The notes under the pieces are model-generated. The model was not told where the DNA came from. It searched no databases and saw nothing but the letters and a program-made list of their open reading frames with translations. 64,000 bases of DNA from Aurantiochytrium sp. KH105 (lineage: Eukaryota; Sar; Bigyra; Thraustochytrida; Thraustochytriidae). The translations under genes were made by a program, and so were the position numbers. Below, one piece after another: positions 37,323-47,329 of the stretch. Positions within the stretch are counted from its first letter, which is position 1, and each line of letters opens with the position of its first letter. The stretch spans positions 1 to 64,000 of the forward strand of contig BGKB01000102.1 of assembly GCA_003116975.1 (NCBI GenBank), read 5' to 3'.

Positions 37323-39104
37323 TTACACGACAGCTGGCGCGGGTTTGTGGTCGAATCGATCAAATCCCATGCGAATGTCGGTCTTGCGGCAAGTGTAAAT
37401 CTGGAGCGTCTGGCGAACGTTGCGCCATACGAATTGTCTGAGCGTGCCGTGACCCTTGGCTTCGTTGCCGCCCTTTTCGTAGGCAAAGACCTTGCGCAGG
37501 TCCTCGAGACCAAGTTCCTTCGTTTCAGGCTGCAAAAACACGACTGTGGGCCACGTGATGAGCACATTGAAGCCAACGAGAACGAAGGAGACCACCTGGA
37601 GGTTCGTGGCGCTGAACATGCGAACATAACCAACATCGCCCAGCACAATATTGGTGAAAAAGTTCATGCTGACGCAAAAGGCCATACCCACACCGCGCAG
37701 GCGCAGCGAAAAAGATTCGGGGGGAACGACCCAGCTGAGCGGTCCAAGCGTGCAGGCAAAGGCGGCCTGGAAAATGTAAATCATCACAACGCAAAAGACT
37801 TGCACGCCCTTGGTCGTCGCATCCGCGTTCGTCGTTCCCACGTTGACGCCAGTGCCCACGATTACCACGGCAATGAGAAAGAAGGCGACAATCGTAAACG
37901 TGGTTCCCCACACCGTGAGAAACTTGCGGCCGAGACGATCGATCAGGGGAACAGCCAGCAGAGTGAAAGCAACATTGACAGCCTTGAGCGCAAGGTCATA
38001 GGTGAAAGGGTCAAAGTCGAGCGTGTTGAAGAGCGTCGTGGCGTACGACATGAGCCAGTTGACACCGGTGACGTTTTGCGAAAAAGCAATCATGGCACCA
38101 CACATGAGCGACGAAAGGTTCTCGCGCTGAAAGAGTTCGAGGAAGCTACCCTCGCCCGCGGACGCCTCAAGATCGACTTCGTCCTGAATATCGCGCATCT
38201 CGTTGCTCACAGCCTCGTCGGAGCGCGGGCTTCCCGCGGCGAGCTTGCGCAGGGCGCTCTCGGCCTCGTCGTGCCTGTTGACCTGGATGAGCCAGCGCGG
38301 CGACTCGGGAAGGACAGTGAGCGTGAGGATAATGACAATAAGGGCCGGAATGCATTGGAGAGCAATGCCCAAGCGCCAGTTCCACGTAATCTCTGCCATA
38401 AAGTTGTTGTAGATGGCCATGATGAAAATGCCGATCGTCACCGAGAGCTGAAAGAGAGTGATGGCCTTGCCACGCCAGTCTGGCGGCGTCAGCTCGGCCG
38501 TGTACACTGGAGCCATCGTGAGCAAGAAACCGAGACCGAGACCTCCGCATGCGCGTCCGATGATAATACTGTTCCAGGCAAAGTCCGGGTGCATGAGTCC
38601 AGAGAGCGATTGCCACATGGCGCCCAGCAAAAAGATGATGGCGGCCAAGACAATCACCGGCTTGCGTCCGACGCGATCTGAAATGAAACCAGCAAATGGT
38701 GCGCCGACGAGACATGCTAGGTGCAAAACGTAGGTGAACTGGGAGATCTGATTCGTTGTCTCCTCCGAATCCGACTGGCCAGACACCAGCACGGGGATGC
38801 CAACCTGTTCGCGAAAGTAGTCATTCGACAAGGTTGCGGCCGTGCCAATGTCCAGGCCGAACATGAGTCCACTCAGCACCGAGATGCACATGATGAGAAC
38901 GGTGAAGGCATTGAGCTGCCGTGCCGCGCGGTCCTCCTGCTTCTGCTCCGTGCCATTTACAGTGTTGGCATTCTCCGCGGGCTGCAGAGCCTTTCCTTTG
39001 ACGTTGGCGGTCTCATTGGCACGGTCCTCTTCTGTCCAAAGCGAGACTTCTTGGCCGGATTTGCTCTTGCCGCTGCCAGTCTGGCTGTTGTCCTCGGCGA
39101 GCAT
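37323..39104 (-). CDS. MFS sugar porter (first paralogue)
   Basis: Plasma-membrane or organelle sugar/H+ transporter of the sugar porter family (TC 2.A.1.1), 593 residues from the ATG at 39104. A long polar N-terminus (1-65) precedes twelve predicted membrane helices. Family motifs are DRVGRK (143-148), GRACGGLGLGF (183-193), PESPRW (266-271) in the central loop, DRLGRK in the second half, and PETKELGLEDL near the end. The helix-7 motif normally written QQxxGxNxxxYY is FSQNVTGVNWLMSYATTLF here, with both QQ and YY altered, so substrate selectivity may differ from typical glucose carriers. It is a close paralogue of the gene at 60800. The frame begins at a non-ATG codon 105 bases upstream in repeat sequence; the ATG was chosen. 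Confidence 0.92.
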   Translation of the reverse strand: MLAEDNSQTGSGKSKSGQEVSLWTEEDRANETANVKGKALQPAENANTVNGTEQKQEDRAARQLNAFTVLIMCISVLSGLMFGLDIGTAATLSNDYFREQVGIPVLVSGQSDSEETTNQISQFTYVLHLACLVGAPFAGFISDRVGRKPVIVLAAIIFLLGAMWQSLSGLMHPDFAWNSIIIGRACGGLGLGFLLTMAPVYTAELTPPDWRGKAITLFQLSVTIGIFIMAIYNNFMAEITWNWRLGIALQCIPALIVIILTLTVLPESPRWLIQVNRHDEAESALRKLAAGSPRSDEAVSNEMRDIQDEVDLEASAGEGSFLELFQRENLSSLMCGAMIAFSQNVTGVNWLMSYATTLFNTLDFDPFTYDLALKAVNVAFTLLAVPLIDRLGRKFLTVWGTTFTIVAFFLIAVVIVGTGVNVGTTNADATTKGVQVFCVVMIYIFQAAFACTLGPLSWVVPPESFSLRLRGVGMAFCVSMNFFTNIVLGDVGYVRMFSATNLQVVSFVLVGFNVLITWPTVVFLQPETKELGLEDLRKVFAYEKGGNEAKGHGTLRQFVWRNVRQTLQIYTCRKTDIRMGFDRFDHKPAPAVV

Positions 39105-39959
39105 CGTGCCTCTTGCAAAACCTGCACCCTTGCCTTGTCTTGCCTTGCCTTGTCTTGCCTGGATCCGACGCCGTTGAATTCGGTTCTGCTCGACAGACTC
39201 GAGTTTCACCTGTTGGGGAACGAGGGGTCAAGGGGCTTGGCGAATGATTGGGTTTTGCTGTCGGTGGCGGATGCGTCCGGCAAAGCTCATGATACTCGCT
39301 CGCTGCATGTTTTCTACCCCCGCGCCTCCTCGGTATAGGTAGGAGCCAGGAGGATTCTCGCCGGTCCGAAGGAAGCGCCGTAGCCTCGCCAGCCTCGGCG
39401 TCCCCGTCGGCCTCCCTGGCCGGGGGCGGTGGCTTTCCCCCTCTGTCGTCACAAATCCCCGCCGCTGACACTCACCTGCGCAGACCCGAGCTAACAGGAA
39501 TCAACGCTTAGACGCCAACGCTCTCGCTGACCTCGAGCAAGTGGTAGTTCTTCTCCCCGCTGTTGTCGCTCTTATTCTGTCCTCGCTCTCCTCGCTGCTG
39601 TGCTGCTGCTCCCCTTGGTCTACACTGCTGCTGGCATTGCTGTGGCCATGGTGGCTGGACTGGGAAAAACCTCTGCTGCTGCTGCTGCTGCACGACAGAG
39701 CGCACGCCTCGGCTTCCTCGCGGTCCTCGCACGTGGCCTCTTGGCTTCGCGCCGCCGTGATGGCGCGCCTCCGAGAGCTTCGAGCCCGCACCATCTGCAG
39801 CTAGGTCCTTGAGCGCGGCAAGCCGTCCGTCCGTGCCGACCCGCGAGCTGCGTCCACGCCGCCCGCGACGCGCTCCGAGCCGTGCCGCGCCGCCGGCGTC
39901 GAGCCGGAGTCGCCGTGGCCATCGCCATGCCGGCTGGGCCCTTCGGCACCGCAGACCCC

Positions 39960-40040
39960 GTGCAAGCCGTGCAAGCCGTGCAAGCCATGCAAGCCGTGCA
40001 AGCCGTGCAAGGCAAGGCAAGGCAAGCAAAGCAAAGCAAG
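39960..40040. repeat. GTGCAAGCC / GGCAA compound tandem repeat
   Basis: Nine-base GTGCAAGCC units in about six copies run into GGCAA then GCAAA units. Confidence 0.8.
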
Positions 40041-40278
40041 CCGCACGACGCGGCAAACTTCCCGGAAGGCGTCAGCAAATTGCGAGCTGCAGCAGAGCAG
40101 CAGCCTGGCAGCAGCAGCAGCTCGCGACAAGCCTTTGCGACATGACGCTGGCGGCGCGGAGGCTTCGGGCGGCCATGCATGCATGCATGCATACGTAGTA
40201 CCAATGCCACAGACGCCGCTTCTCGCATCAATGCCGCACCGGACAGAGACTCGGAGACCGGGCGTGCTGTATCTGCTG

Positions 40279-40340
40279 CTGTATTTGCTGCAGCAGCAGC
40301 AGCAGCTGCAGCTGCTGCAGCTGCAGCTGCTGCTGCGCCT
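40279..40340. repeat. Self-complementary CAG/CTG block
   Basis: Runs of CAG and CTG triplets alternate (gctgcagcagcagcagcagc, then ctgcagctgctgcagctgca), giving a dyad that could fold into a hairpin on either strand. Confidence 0.75.
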
Positions 40341-40640
40341 CGCAGCAGCCCCGAGCAAACCCCGAGAGCGGCCATTTCCCCACAGCGCGCGGGCGCACTT
40401 TGATGAGCGATCTCGGGCGGCCTGCCGCATCCGACCGGCCGACCGACCGCGCGGGAAGAGATCGGTGCGTGGCAGACGCGGTCGTTTCGTGGACCTGACT
40501 TTTGACGGACAAGCAAGAGCGACAGCGTTGTCATCTCCATAGCTGCTGGAGCGACGAGAACAAAGAGCAAACAGCAAGACGACAAAAAGTTTAATTGGAA
40601 ATAGAGGAGGAGGAGGAGGAGGATCAATGAATGTGCTGGA

Positions 40641-43600
40641 CTACGCGGCGTCCGGAGTCGACGGGGCAGCGTGGGGCTCTTGAGAATTCTGGGAGTTTTC
40701 GAGAGGAAAGGCGGCTTCGCAATCGACCTCGTGCGGATGACGGTCAATCTCCATGAACCGGTGAAAGTAACGCGGAATGCCGCTCGAGGCCAACATCGCA
40801 GAGTCGCCAGCGCATCCGATCTCAACCGACTCTGCAGGTCCTGGTTCGAAAGCGCTCAGACCCGAGGCGATACTGCCCATCGACAGGCCGCGCAGCATTG
40901 GTCGGCGACGCTCCACTGCCGCCGACAATCGCGCATCCGCATTCCCGTCTTGGCGCTGGTGATTCTCGTCATCATTGTTATTGTCGTCGTCGGAGCCGCT
41001 CGCTTTCGCAGCCGCCCGCATACTCGAGCCCGAAGAGTACCCATGCGACCGAGAACGCTGCAGCAGAAACGTACGCGCGGCGCGAGCCACGCCTCGCTCC
41101 TGGGTGTTTGTGGCAGTTTGGTCCGACGTCCCCCCCGTATAATGACCCCAACGACAAAGGTTGGCCTTGATATTGGACACGGCGTGGTCAAGACAGATAT
41201 CAGGAACTTGATTGAGCGCTTCGTATAGCGGGAGCACAATCGCCTCGATGAAACCGCTCTGGAACCTCGCCAGCGGAAGCTTAATGGAGCGGTCCATGAA
41301 TGGTAGTACGGGAAGTCCGCGCTCCTTTTCCAGGTCACCCTGATTGCGAAATTCGATACAGAGGCGCTCCGTCCATTGCTGGTACGTAGGCCACGTCTTG
41401 CCCGACGCCGAAATGTCAGCAGCGTGCAACGACGCCTCGAGAATGTGGATTTGCTCGAGATCCGACACCAACATTCCCTGGTCTGCATGCGAACTCTGCA
41501 AGGTCTGCGAAACCTTGGTAAGACGCGAAATGCAGGCGTCATGCTCCGCGTTCTCGGTCGCAAGGACCATCGAAACGATAATCTTTCGCAATAGTACAAG
41601 GTTCTTTTGCGGAAAAGCACGGAATAGATTAGCACCGGGAGCCTGCAAGAGCTCAAACATGACAGATGCGTGCATCATTTCGAGTGGTGAGCGGTCATTG
41701 TACCGGATCGCGAGCGGATGCCACGTCTGCACCAGGTAGCTGTTGGTGACGCCTGGATGCGCCACATCATGACCCAGAGCAGCAAAGACTGACGCAAAAC
41801 GAATCTCGTTCGATGCGTATTTGGACAGTCCACATGATACAAAAAAGTGGTTCAGCGTTTGCGCCACATCGGCACCGTGAATGGCATTGTGATACGGATT
41901 CGGTAAATAGCGCGATTGTAATAAAGAGAGGTACCGCAATGCTTCGCGCTCCGGAATGCGAAGATTCTGAAAGAACCCATGCCGTTCAAAGATGGCAAAG
42001 CCCACCGCAACGAGAGGCCCGCATGGCGCCAGCTGCGAAACAACGAAAATGTTGAACTCGTCCCATTGGTCAATCTTGTGCAGCATGCCCTCCAGCTGCG
42101 AAACCTCAGAGTCTTCTACATGGGTCGGCGACTCCATGCTTGGTCGAGTGGCTAAGGTGTTTTTTTCCGAGGACGAACTCGAAGGGAGCATGCGCGAAGT
42201 ATCAGATGTTTTTGACTTGCGAGACGTCTTGGAAGGAGGTGTCTCCGGATTCGTTTCTGACGGTCCAAAGATTGCCGAGGCATTCGCCGCGGCCGCCGTG
42301 GCCACATGTATTGTCTTGTCAAGATCAAAGTATTGCATCGGTGCCAAGGATCCTGAGCGATGATGCAAGATCCGCACCGCTGGACTCGGACTCTCGACGA
42401 CCTCGGAAGATCCGCTGACACTGGTGCAAACGCTTTGACTGCTCTCACTCCGCGCACGAGGATGCCCAAGGCGATGACGACGCTGGCTGTGTGTTCGCTG
42501 TCGACGTTTTCCTCCCGTTTGTTCTTGTTCTGGCGAGCTTGCCATCGTGTTCTCGCTCTCGACCGTGGCAGCAGCAGCAGCAGCAGCAGGAGCAACAACA
42601 TTTGACGTTTGTGATGCACTGCGTAACGTTGGGGGAGGGAGCTTTTCAGGACTTTGCAAATGAAGTATTTTGACCTCTGCAAGTGTTCCGTGCTTGTTGT
42701 CTTCGATGCCATTCCTACGATCTGGCGAACCCTGTTTCTCCGCATCACCAGCACCAGCGGCAGCACTTTCGTTCTTTCCCGTGAACGATTTGCCTTCGTT
42801 GGCGTCCGTGTCTCCATTGATCTCACCGTTTGAATGATTGATGTTATTCTTCGTTTCTCCATCATCGGGGTGATTGCTCTCATCCCCGTCATCTTCGCCG
42901 GTCCCGCATTCCTCTTCGTCTACAAGTCGGTCGACGTGCCCGTCGAGCTCTCGAGCAGCGGCCTGGAGCAGACGGTTTCGCGTGCCCGCGTCATTTGCAT
43001 CTTGTCGCAGAGAAGAGCTTGCCCAGGCGTCGTCAAAATCATCCTGGTCTTGCTCCTCTTGCATTTCGTCTTCATCGGAAAGGTTCTCCTCCTCATCAGA
43101 TATGTACACCTTGGAGGCAATTCCAGAAGAGACAAAATCCATGTCATTGGAAGAAAAGGCGCGCGTGCGCTCGACATGGAGAGCATCCACTTGTTGCTGG
43201 AAGCCATCGACGAGTTGAGTGCGAAGGGGAGTCGCCGGAAAGCTCGATTTGCGTGTGATGTTATCCACCGAGGATCGACCTAGAGGCGACTTGCTACGTT
43301 CGATCGGAGTGCTTTGCGCACTGACATGACTGAAGCGGCCGGAGCCCACAGACCGTAGCGAGCGAGCAGATTCCAGTCGGCTTACCGTCGGCGCATCGTC
43401 AGCAAACTCGTGAAGAAGATATTGTTTGACGTCGTCTGCAAGAGAGTCAACTCTTTGCTTGACATCATCGACTTTGGGATCGAGAAGCACCGAAAGGGCT
43501 CGGTGACACACGAGCGCCTCGCGCCGCGAGATTGTGATCGTTTGCGAGTCCTTGTTCTTGGCAAGGGCTGCGTCCAAGAGGCGAACCGATTCGTGCACCA

Positions 43601-43838
43601 ATTTGGAATTATACAGCGCCTGCTGCAAGGATGTCGGGAGCCCAGTCGACGGCATCGTGCTGGTTCCCCTTTGACCGAGCGGGTTGGCAGATTTGGCTGC
43701 GTGAAGGATGTTCCCTGAACCGTGCCGAGGGCTCTTGGGCTTGCGCTTGGTCGGTTCCGATCGCGCCGTGAGCATGGACATCTTGCTGCCATTCCCCAGC
43801 GCGTGCGCCTTGCCTGGGCCCAGACCTTCTGAGATCAT
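40641..43838 (-). CDS. Class I (HD-type) 3',5'-cyclic nucleotide phosphodiesterase
   Basis: Enzyme that hydrolyses cAMP and/or cGMP, 1065 residues from the ATG at 43838 (the frame extends upstream only from a GTG). The first 570 residues are polar, Ser/Asp/Glu-rich and probably disordered; no GAF, PAS or membrane segment is seen. The catalytic domain lies at about 590-920. The metal and phosphate motif YHNAIHGADV contains His650 and His654. ALGHDVAHPG supplies the next His-Asp pair, LHAADISASGK a later Asp, and FQSGF the conserved Gln and Phe that grip the purine ring. All key positions of the PDEase_I family are present, so an active enzyme is likely. The C-terminus is Ser/Asn/Asp-rich. The cAMP/cGMP preference cannot be decided by eye. 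Confidence 0.92.
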   Translation of the reverse strand: MISEGLGPGKAHALGNGSKMSMLTARSEPTKRKPKSPRHGSGNILHAAKSANPLGQRGTSTMPSTGLPTSLQQALYNSKLVHESVRLLDAALAKNKDSQTITISRREALVCHRALSVLLDPKVDDVKQRVDSLADDVKQYLLHEFADDAPTVSRLESARSLRSVGSGRFSHVSAQSTPIERSKSPLGRSSVDNITRKSSFPATPLRTQLVDGFQQQVDALHVERTRAFSSNDMDFVSSGIASKVYISDEEENLSDEDEMQEEQDQDDFDDAWASSSLRQDANDAGTRNRLLQAAARELDGHVDRLVDEEECGTGEDDGDESNHPDDGETKNNINHSNGEINGDTDANEGKSFTGKNESAAAGAGDAEKQGSPDRRNGIEDNKHGTLAEVKILHLQSPEKLPPPTLRSASQTSNVVAPAAAAAAATVESENTMASSPEQEQTGGKRRQRTHSQRRHRLGHPRARSESSQSVCTSVSGSSEVVESPSPAVRILHHRSGSLAPMQYFDLDKTIHVATAAAANASAIFGPSETNPETPPSKTSRKSKTSDTSRMLPSSSSSEKNTLATRPSMESPTHVEDSEVSQLEGMLHKIDQWDEFNIFVVSQLAPCGPLVAVGFAIFERHGFFQNLRIPEREALRYLSLLQSRYLPNPYHNAIHGADVAQTLNHFFVSCGLSKYASNEIRFASVFAALGHDVAHPGVTNSYLVQTWHPLAIRYNDRSPLEMMHASVMFELLQAPGANLFRAFPQKNLVLLRKIIVSMVLATENAEHDACISRLTKVSQTLQSSHADQGMLVSDLEQIHILEASLHAADISASGKTWPTYQQWTERLCIEFRNQGDLEKERGLPVLPFMDRSIKLPLARFQSGFIEAIVLPLYEALNQVPDICLDHAVSNIKANLCRWGHYTGGTSDQTATNTQERGVARAARTFLLQRSRSHGYSSGSSMRAAAKASGSDDDNNNDDENHQRQDGNADARLSAAVERRRPMLRGLSMGSIASGLSAFEPGPAESVEIGCAGDSAMLASSGIPRYFHRFMEIDRHPHEVDCEAAFPLENSQNSQEPHAAPSTPDAA

Positions 43839-45299
43839 GATCTTATCGATCCTCTTTTCGCACCCGTGCTCCCGCCGAGGACGCGCGCGCTCGCCCCGCG
43901 GCGCCTCGTCGAAGCAATCCACAAAGCTCTTGTGCAGCCCGGAAAACCTAAGACCCTACGAGCACGCCAAGGCAAGGCAAGGCAAGGCCAAAAGCAAGGA
44001 GTTCTCTCGCTGGGTACTTTTGCGGCGAGGTCGGTCGTTCGTTCGCTCGCTCGCTCGCTCGCCCGGGCCTCGTCCGGCGGCCAGCCTCGCGGGCGAGGAA
44101 GCTCTGCGGCGCAGGCACGCCCCGCGTCCTCGCGGCCCGCCCGCCCGCCGAGCAGAGCGGAGCGGGGCGGGGCGGAGCGGAGCAGAAGCCCCGTGCGTCG
44201 CAATGCCCGATGACCGCGGCGGGCACCAGCTTGCCGACTCGAGGCTCGCCCCGCGCGAGAGCCCTGCGACCGGCGCGGACGCCCCCTCCCTCGCGCGCTC
44301 GCGTCGGGCCTGCGCCGCGACGGCCGGCCTCTCGCGGGCGCGGGCTTGGAGACTTGGAGCGCGCTCTTGGAGTCTCGGTGTCGTCGATGGGATAATGGGA
44401 TACTGCGTGCGTGCGTGCTTGCTTGCATGTGTGAGAGACACGGGCGATCTCAGTCGAACACAATCTTGCGCAGTAGGCCTACTCGATTGTGCACGGCGCG
44501 CATCGTCCATACTCGGGGCCGCGGGAGAGGGCAGGGCCTGCGACGCTCGCGATGTTGTGGAGGAGGGCTGGGAGATGCAAAGAAGTCGGCCGCAGTTGAT
44601 TGTTGGGGATGATTGTTTGCAGAGAGTTCGTGATAGGTGTCGGGTTGGAATCGTAAATGAGGCCCGGTGGTGAGATGGAATAAGGTTTGCGGATGACTAC
44701 GAGGCTGGCGAGCTAAAAGAAAAAAGCGAGATTGGAGATAGTATTTTGTGCTTGGCTGTGAACATTTTACGCATATGATTGGTTCGTAAAGGAGGAGGAC
44801 TTTTCGCATCCATCATTTGTACGTTGCGGTTCTGTTCTGCTTGATCAGACTGAGCTTCTTCATTGTATTGCGCGCTGCATGCGCGACGCTTTCTGAGAGC
44901 TCGTCATTCAAAACATCGTTGTCTTATCTTCGTCACCTCACCCTGTCGTCGCGCACGTGTCCGCAAGCTGCTTTCTTTCTTGGCAAAGAACATGATGAAC
45001 CTTGGATGGATTCTGCCAATGGATTCTGCCCTCTCCTCCAAGTCAATTTGGCACATCCACTCGCATCTTCACCCAAAAGAAAAAAAAAAAAAGAAGAAAA
45101 AAAAATCGATCGATCAGAACGAATCAGAAGCATTCATCGAGCAGAGGCGCTTCGATTTGTCGAAGACTTGCTCAAGAGCCTTGCTTTTCTCGCGCTGCGT
45201 GCGCGAACGTCGCGCACGCGAGCCAACCAGCCAGCCAGCAAGCCAAGCCGCCCCCCTCGCGCCCGAGGGGCAGCGAGTGGCCCCCGGATCAGAACAGAA
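43839..45299. promoter_or_regulatory. Divergent spacer, class I PDE / CCCH-Abitram gene
   Basis: A 1.46-kb shared 5' region. (AAGGC)n lies at 43966-43989 and GCTC runs at about 44040-44062; AT-richer sequence lies at 44660-44800. A frame continuous with the CCCH-Abitram protein extends up to 44817, but its composition is that of UTR. Confidence 0.5.
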
Positions 45300-46007
45300 A
45301 TGGGCAAAAGACGTCGAGGCGGTGGTGGTGGCGGCGGCGGCGGCGTCTGCCACGAGTGGCGTCGCGAGGGGTCGTGCGCGTTCGGAGACAAGTGCAAGTT
45401 TAAGCACGAAGACGCGAGCAACAAAAGCGAGCAGGGAAATCACCAACCGGAAGGTAACGACGATAACGAGGTTCAGGATGGAAACTGCGTCCCGCTGTAT
45501 GCAAAAGACGTAGACCCCGCGGCAAGAGGCCCGATCAAACGGCCACGATCCGTGGAAGCGCGGTCCTTTACCGAGCGCATTGCAGCAGACGGCACGACTC
45601 GCGTCCTTGAGCACCCCAATGGTCTGCTCATTATACTTCTTGCAAAGGAGAACCCTCTTTGCGCTTCTGCTCGTGCTGGCGAGATCGCCTCAATTATGTA
45701 CGAGGACAGCTTGCAAGATGTAGAGGTGAGCGGCAAGCGGAAACATGGTGCTGTCAAGGTTAATCTTGGCGCTACCTTGGTCCGCGTGGTGGGTCGCGAT
45801 GGCCAGGAGCGCGATATTACGTCCCCCGTGGTTGGGCGCGTCGTTGAAACGAATCGACGTCTCGAGGCCGAGCCTGGGCTCTTGGCAGGGCGCGAAGGAT
45901 ACCTCGCGGTTCTCTCGCAGACGCCGCGACAGGCGGAAAAGGCCTCGGCTCTGCTTCCCGACAGTGCTCACGTAAAGCAGCCAGAGACAGAAGTGGTGCC
46001 ACCATGA
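45300..46007 (+). CDS. ABITRAM: CCCH zinc finger fused to Abitram/Simiate (FAM206) domain
   Basis: Protein of 235 residues from the ATG at 45300. After a basic and poly-Gly N-terminus, a CCCH zinc finger of the C-x8-C-x5-C-x3-H type lies at C17, C26, C32 and H36 (CHEWRREGSCAFGDKCKFKH), a fold that usually binds RNA. Residues about 88-208 match the Abitram/Simiate family: SFTERI, HPNGLLIILLAKENP, SGKRKHGA (144-151), then VGRDGQERDI and EGYLAVL (199-205). Abitram is reported in animals as a nuclear-speckle and actin-linked protein with a lipoyl/biotinyl-like fold; it is not known to carry a CCCH finger. The upstream frame (from 44817) is UTR-like. The family call is by motif and fairly secure. 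Confidence 0.85.
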   Translation: MGKRRRGGGGGGGGGVCHEWRREGSCAFGDKCKFKHEDASNKSEQGNHQPEGNDDNEVQDGNCVPLYAKDVDPAARGPIKRPRSVEARSFTERIAADGTTRVLEHPNGLLIILLAKENPLCASARAGEIASIMYEDSLQDVEVSGKRKHGAVKVNLGATLVRVVGRDGQERDITSPVVGRVVETNRRLEAEPGLLAGREGYLAVLSQTPRQAEKASALLPDSAHVKQPETEVVPP

Positions 46008-46234
46008 AGGCGGCGACATGTACTTGTAAAAATCTGATCCGATCTTTTCTAATCTGATTTGATCTTTTGTGTTTTCTGCTACGAAGCGCTGACATGGCCT
46101 CAAGGACGTGTTGCCGCCTTTGTGGACGATGCCAGTTTATTACTTCAAACAAGAAAGAATCGTAAAAACAAAATATGAGAGAAAAAGGCCAATCAATACG
46201 TACATGCCGACACCGCGCACTGGCTGCGCGGCAC

Positions 46235-47329
46235 CTACAAAATCTTTTTAATCTCCTCCATTTGCTCCGCGGTAAGTGATCTGGGGAACATGACCTCAAA
46301 GGTGACGCGCAGATTTCCGAACTGACTCGGGACCTCGTGCAGAGGCATGCCTTCATCTGGAATGACAATGGTCTCAAAAGGTTTGGTGATCTTGTCCTCC
46401 CGATCAATCTCCACCTCGTGCTCATCAAGATGCTTGAATGTGCGTGAAAAGCCCGTGAGCGCCTCCTTGAGTGAAATCTTGATGGTCATGTGCAAGTCAT
46501 TACCCTCGCGTTCAAAGAGACGATGCTTTTGCTGGACCAAGACAAAGACAACGTCACCAGGAATCTTTTTCGGTTGCTGCTCGGACATGTACTTGAATCG
46601 AATCTCTTGACCCTCTTGCATGCCGCGCTCGATATGGGCCGTGAGCATCTTTTGTTCATTCTTGCACTTTTCCTTGGACGGCACCTCTTCCTCTTGCTGG
46701 ACAATAAAGCCGCCCATTTGACGGTGAACCATACGACGCTCATTGGGGCAGCGGCCGCAGCTCGCACAGCGCTCCTTGGCCTTGGCGCTAAGATCCTTTT
46801 TGTTGCAGCGTGCGCAGACAATCCTTCGGTTGATGCGCGTCTCCTTTTCTGCGCCATTGTACAGTTCGTCCAGCGTCACCTTGAGACGCATCTGGTAGTC
46901 GGGGCCGCGGTTGCCGCGCTGCATGCCAAAGATACCACCAAACATGCCCCCGGGTCCACCACCATGTTCTTCCTCGCCTTCTGCTTCTTTGACGAGAGCG
47001 AGACCGCCCTGGTCAAAGAGCATTTTCTTTTCTTCGCTCGACAGGATCTCGTACGCAAAGGAGACTTCTCGAAACTTGTTTTCCGCGTCCTCGCTGTCTG
47101 GGTTGCGGTCAGGATGATACTTTAATGACAATTTGCGGTACGCAGACTTGATCTCCTTGTCGGTGGCATCTTCGTCCAGGCCAAGAACTTCATACAAATC
47201 AATCTCCTCTACTTCTTGGGGGGGAGGCGGCCGCCGCCGCCCGCCGCCACCTCCGAAAAAGGCAGCGCTCTCCCCAATCAGGGCGCCAAGCACCAAAAGG
47301 GTCCAGAGACCCACTACTTTGGTCTGCAT
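46235..47329 (-). CDS. ER-lumenal DnaJ co-chaperone (ERdj3/Scj1-like)
   Basis: Hsp40 co-chaperone of 364 residues from the ATG at 47329 (a TTG-initiated frame precedes it). A signal peptide (1-23, ending SAA) targets the ER. The J domain (about 44-110) has the HPD motif at 72-74 that stimulates BiP. A Gly-rich stretch with GGPGGMFGGIFG follows, then the two-part C-terminal substrate-binding region. The Cys-rich part is reduced to CARC and CASCGRC plus one later Cys, fewer than the four CxxCxGxG repeats of type I DnaJ; this pattern resembles ERdj3/DNAJB11. The C-terminus ends in KKIL rather than KDEL or HDEL. It diverges from the gene at 48357 and likely helps ER folding. Confidence 0.9.
   Translation of the reverse strand: MQTKVVGLWTLLVLGALIGESAAFFGGGGGRRRPPPPQEVEEIDLYEVLGLDEDATDKEIKSAYRKLSLKYHPDRNPDSEDAENKFREVSFAYEILSSEEKKMLFDQGGLALVKEAEGEEEHGGGPGGMFGGIFGMQRGNRGPDYQMRLKVTLDELYNGAEKETRINRRIVCARCNKKDLSAKAKERCASCGRCPNERRMVHRQMGGFIVQQEEEVPSKEKCKNEQKMLTAHIERGMQEGQEIRFKYMSEQQPKKIPGDVVFVLVQQKHRLFEREGNDLHMTIKISLKEALTGFSRTFKHLDEHEVEIDREDKITKPFETIVIPDEGMPLHEVPSQFGNLRVTFEVMFPRSLTAEQMEEIKKIL

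Larger units (their letters stand above)
39105..40640. other. Spacer upstream of the first sugar porter
   Basis: About 1.5 kb between two minus-strand genes. It contains TTGCC pentamers (GGCAA on the gene strand) at 39128-39160 just 5' of the sugar porter ATG, a GTGCAAGCC tandem changing to GGCAA and GCAAA at 39960-40040, CATG repeats at 40173-40192 and a self-complementary CAG/CTG block at 40279-40340. No gene is supported despite long alanine/cysteine-rich frames. Confidence 0.55.

Noticed and set aside
37347..38681. Plus-strand frame of 444 codons
   Set aside because: Antisense shadow of the first sugar porter, with no motif of its own.
39620..40825. Minus-strand frame of 401 codons upstream of the first sugar porter
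   Set aside because: Its length comes from CAG/CTG and GCAAG repeats (poly-Ala, repeated ACT motifs). It overlaps the 3' end of the class I PDE coding region.
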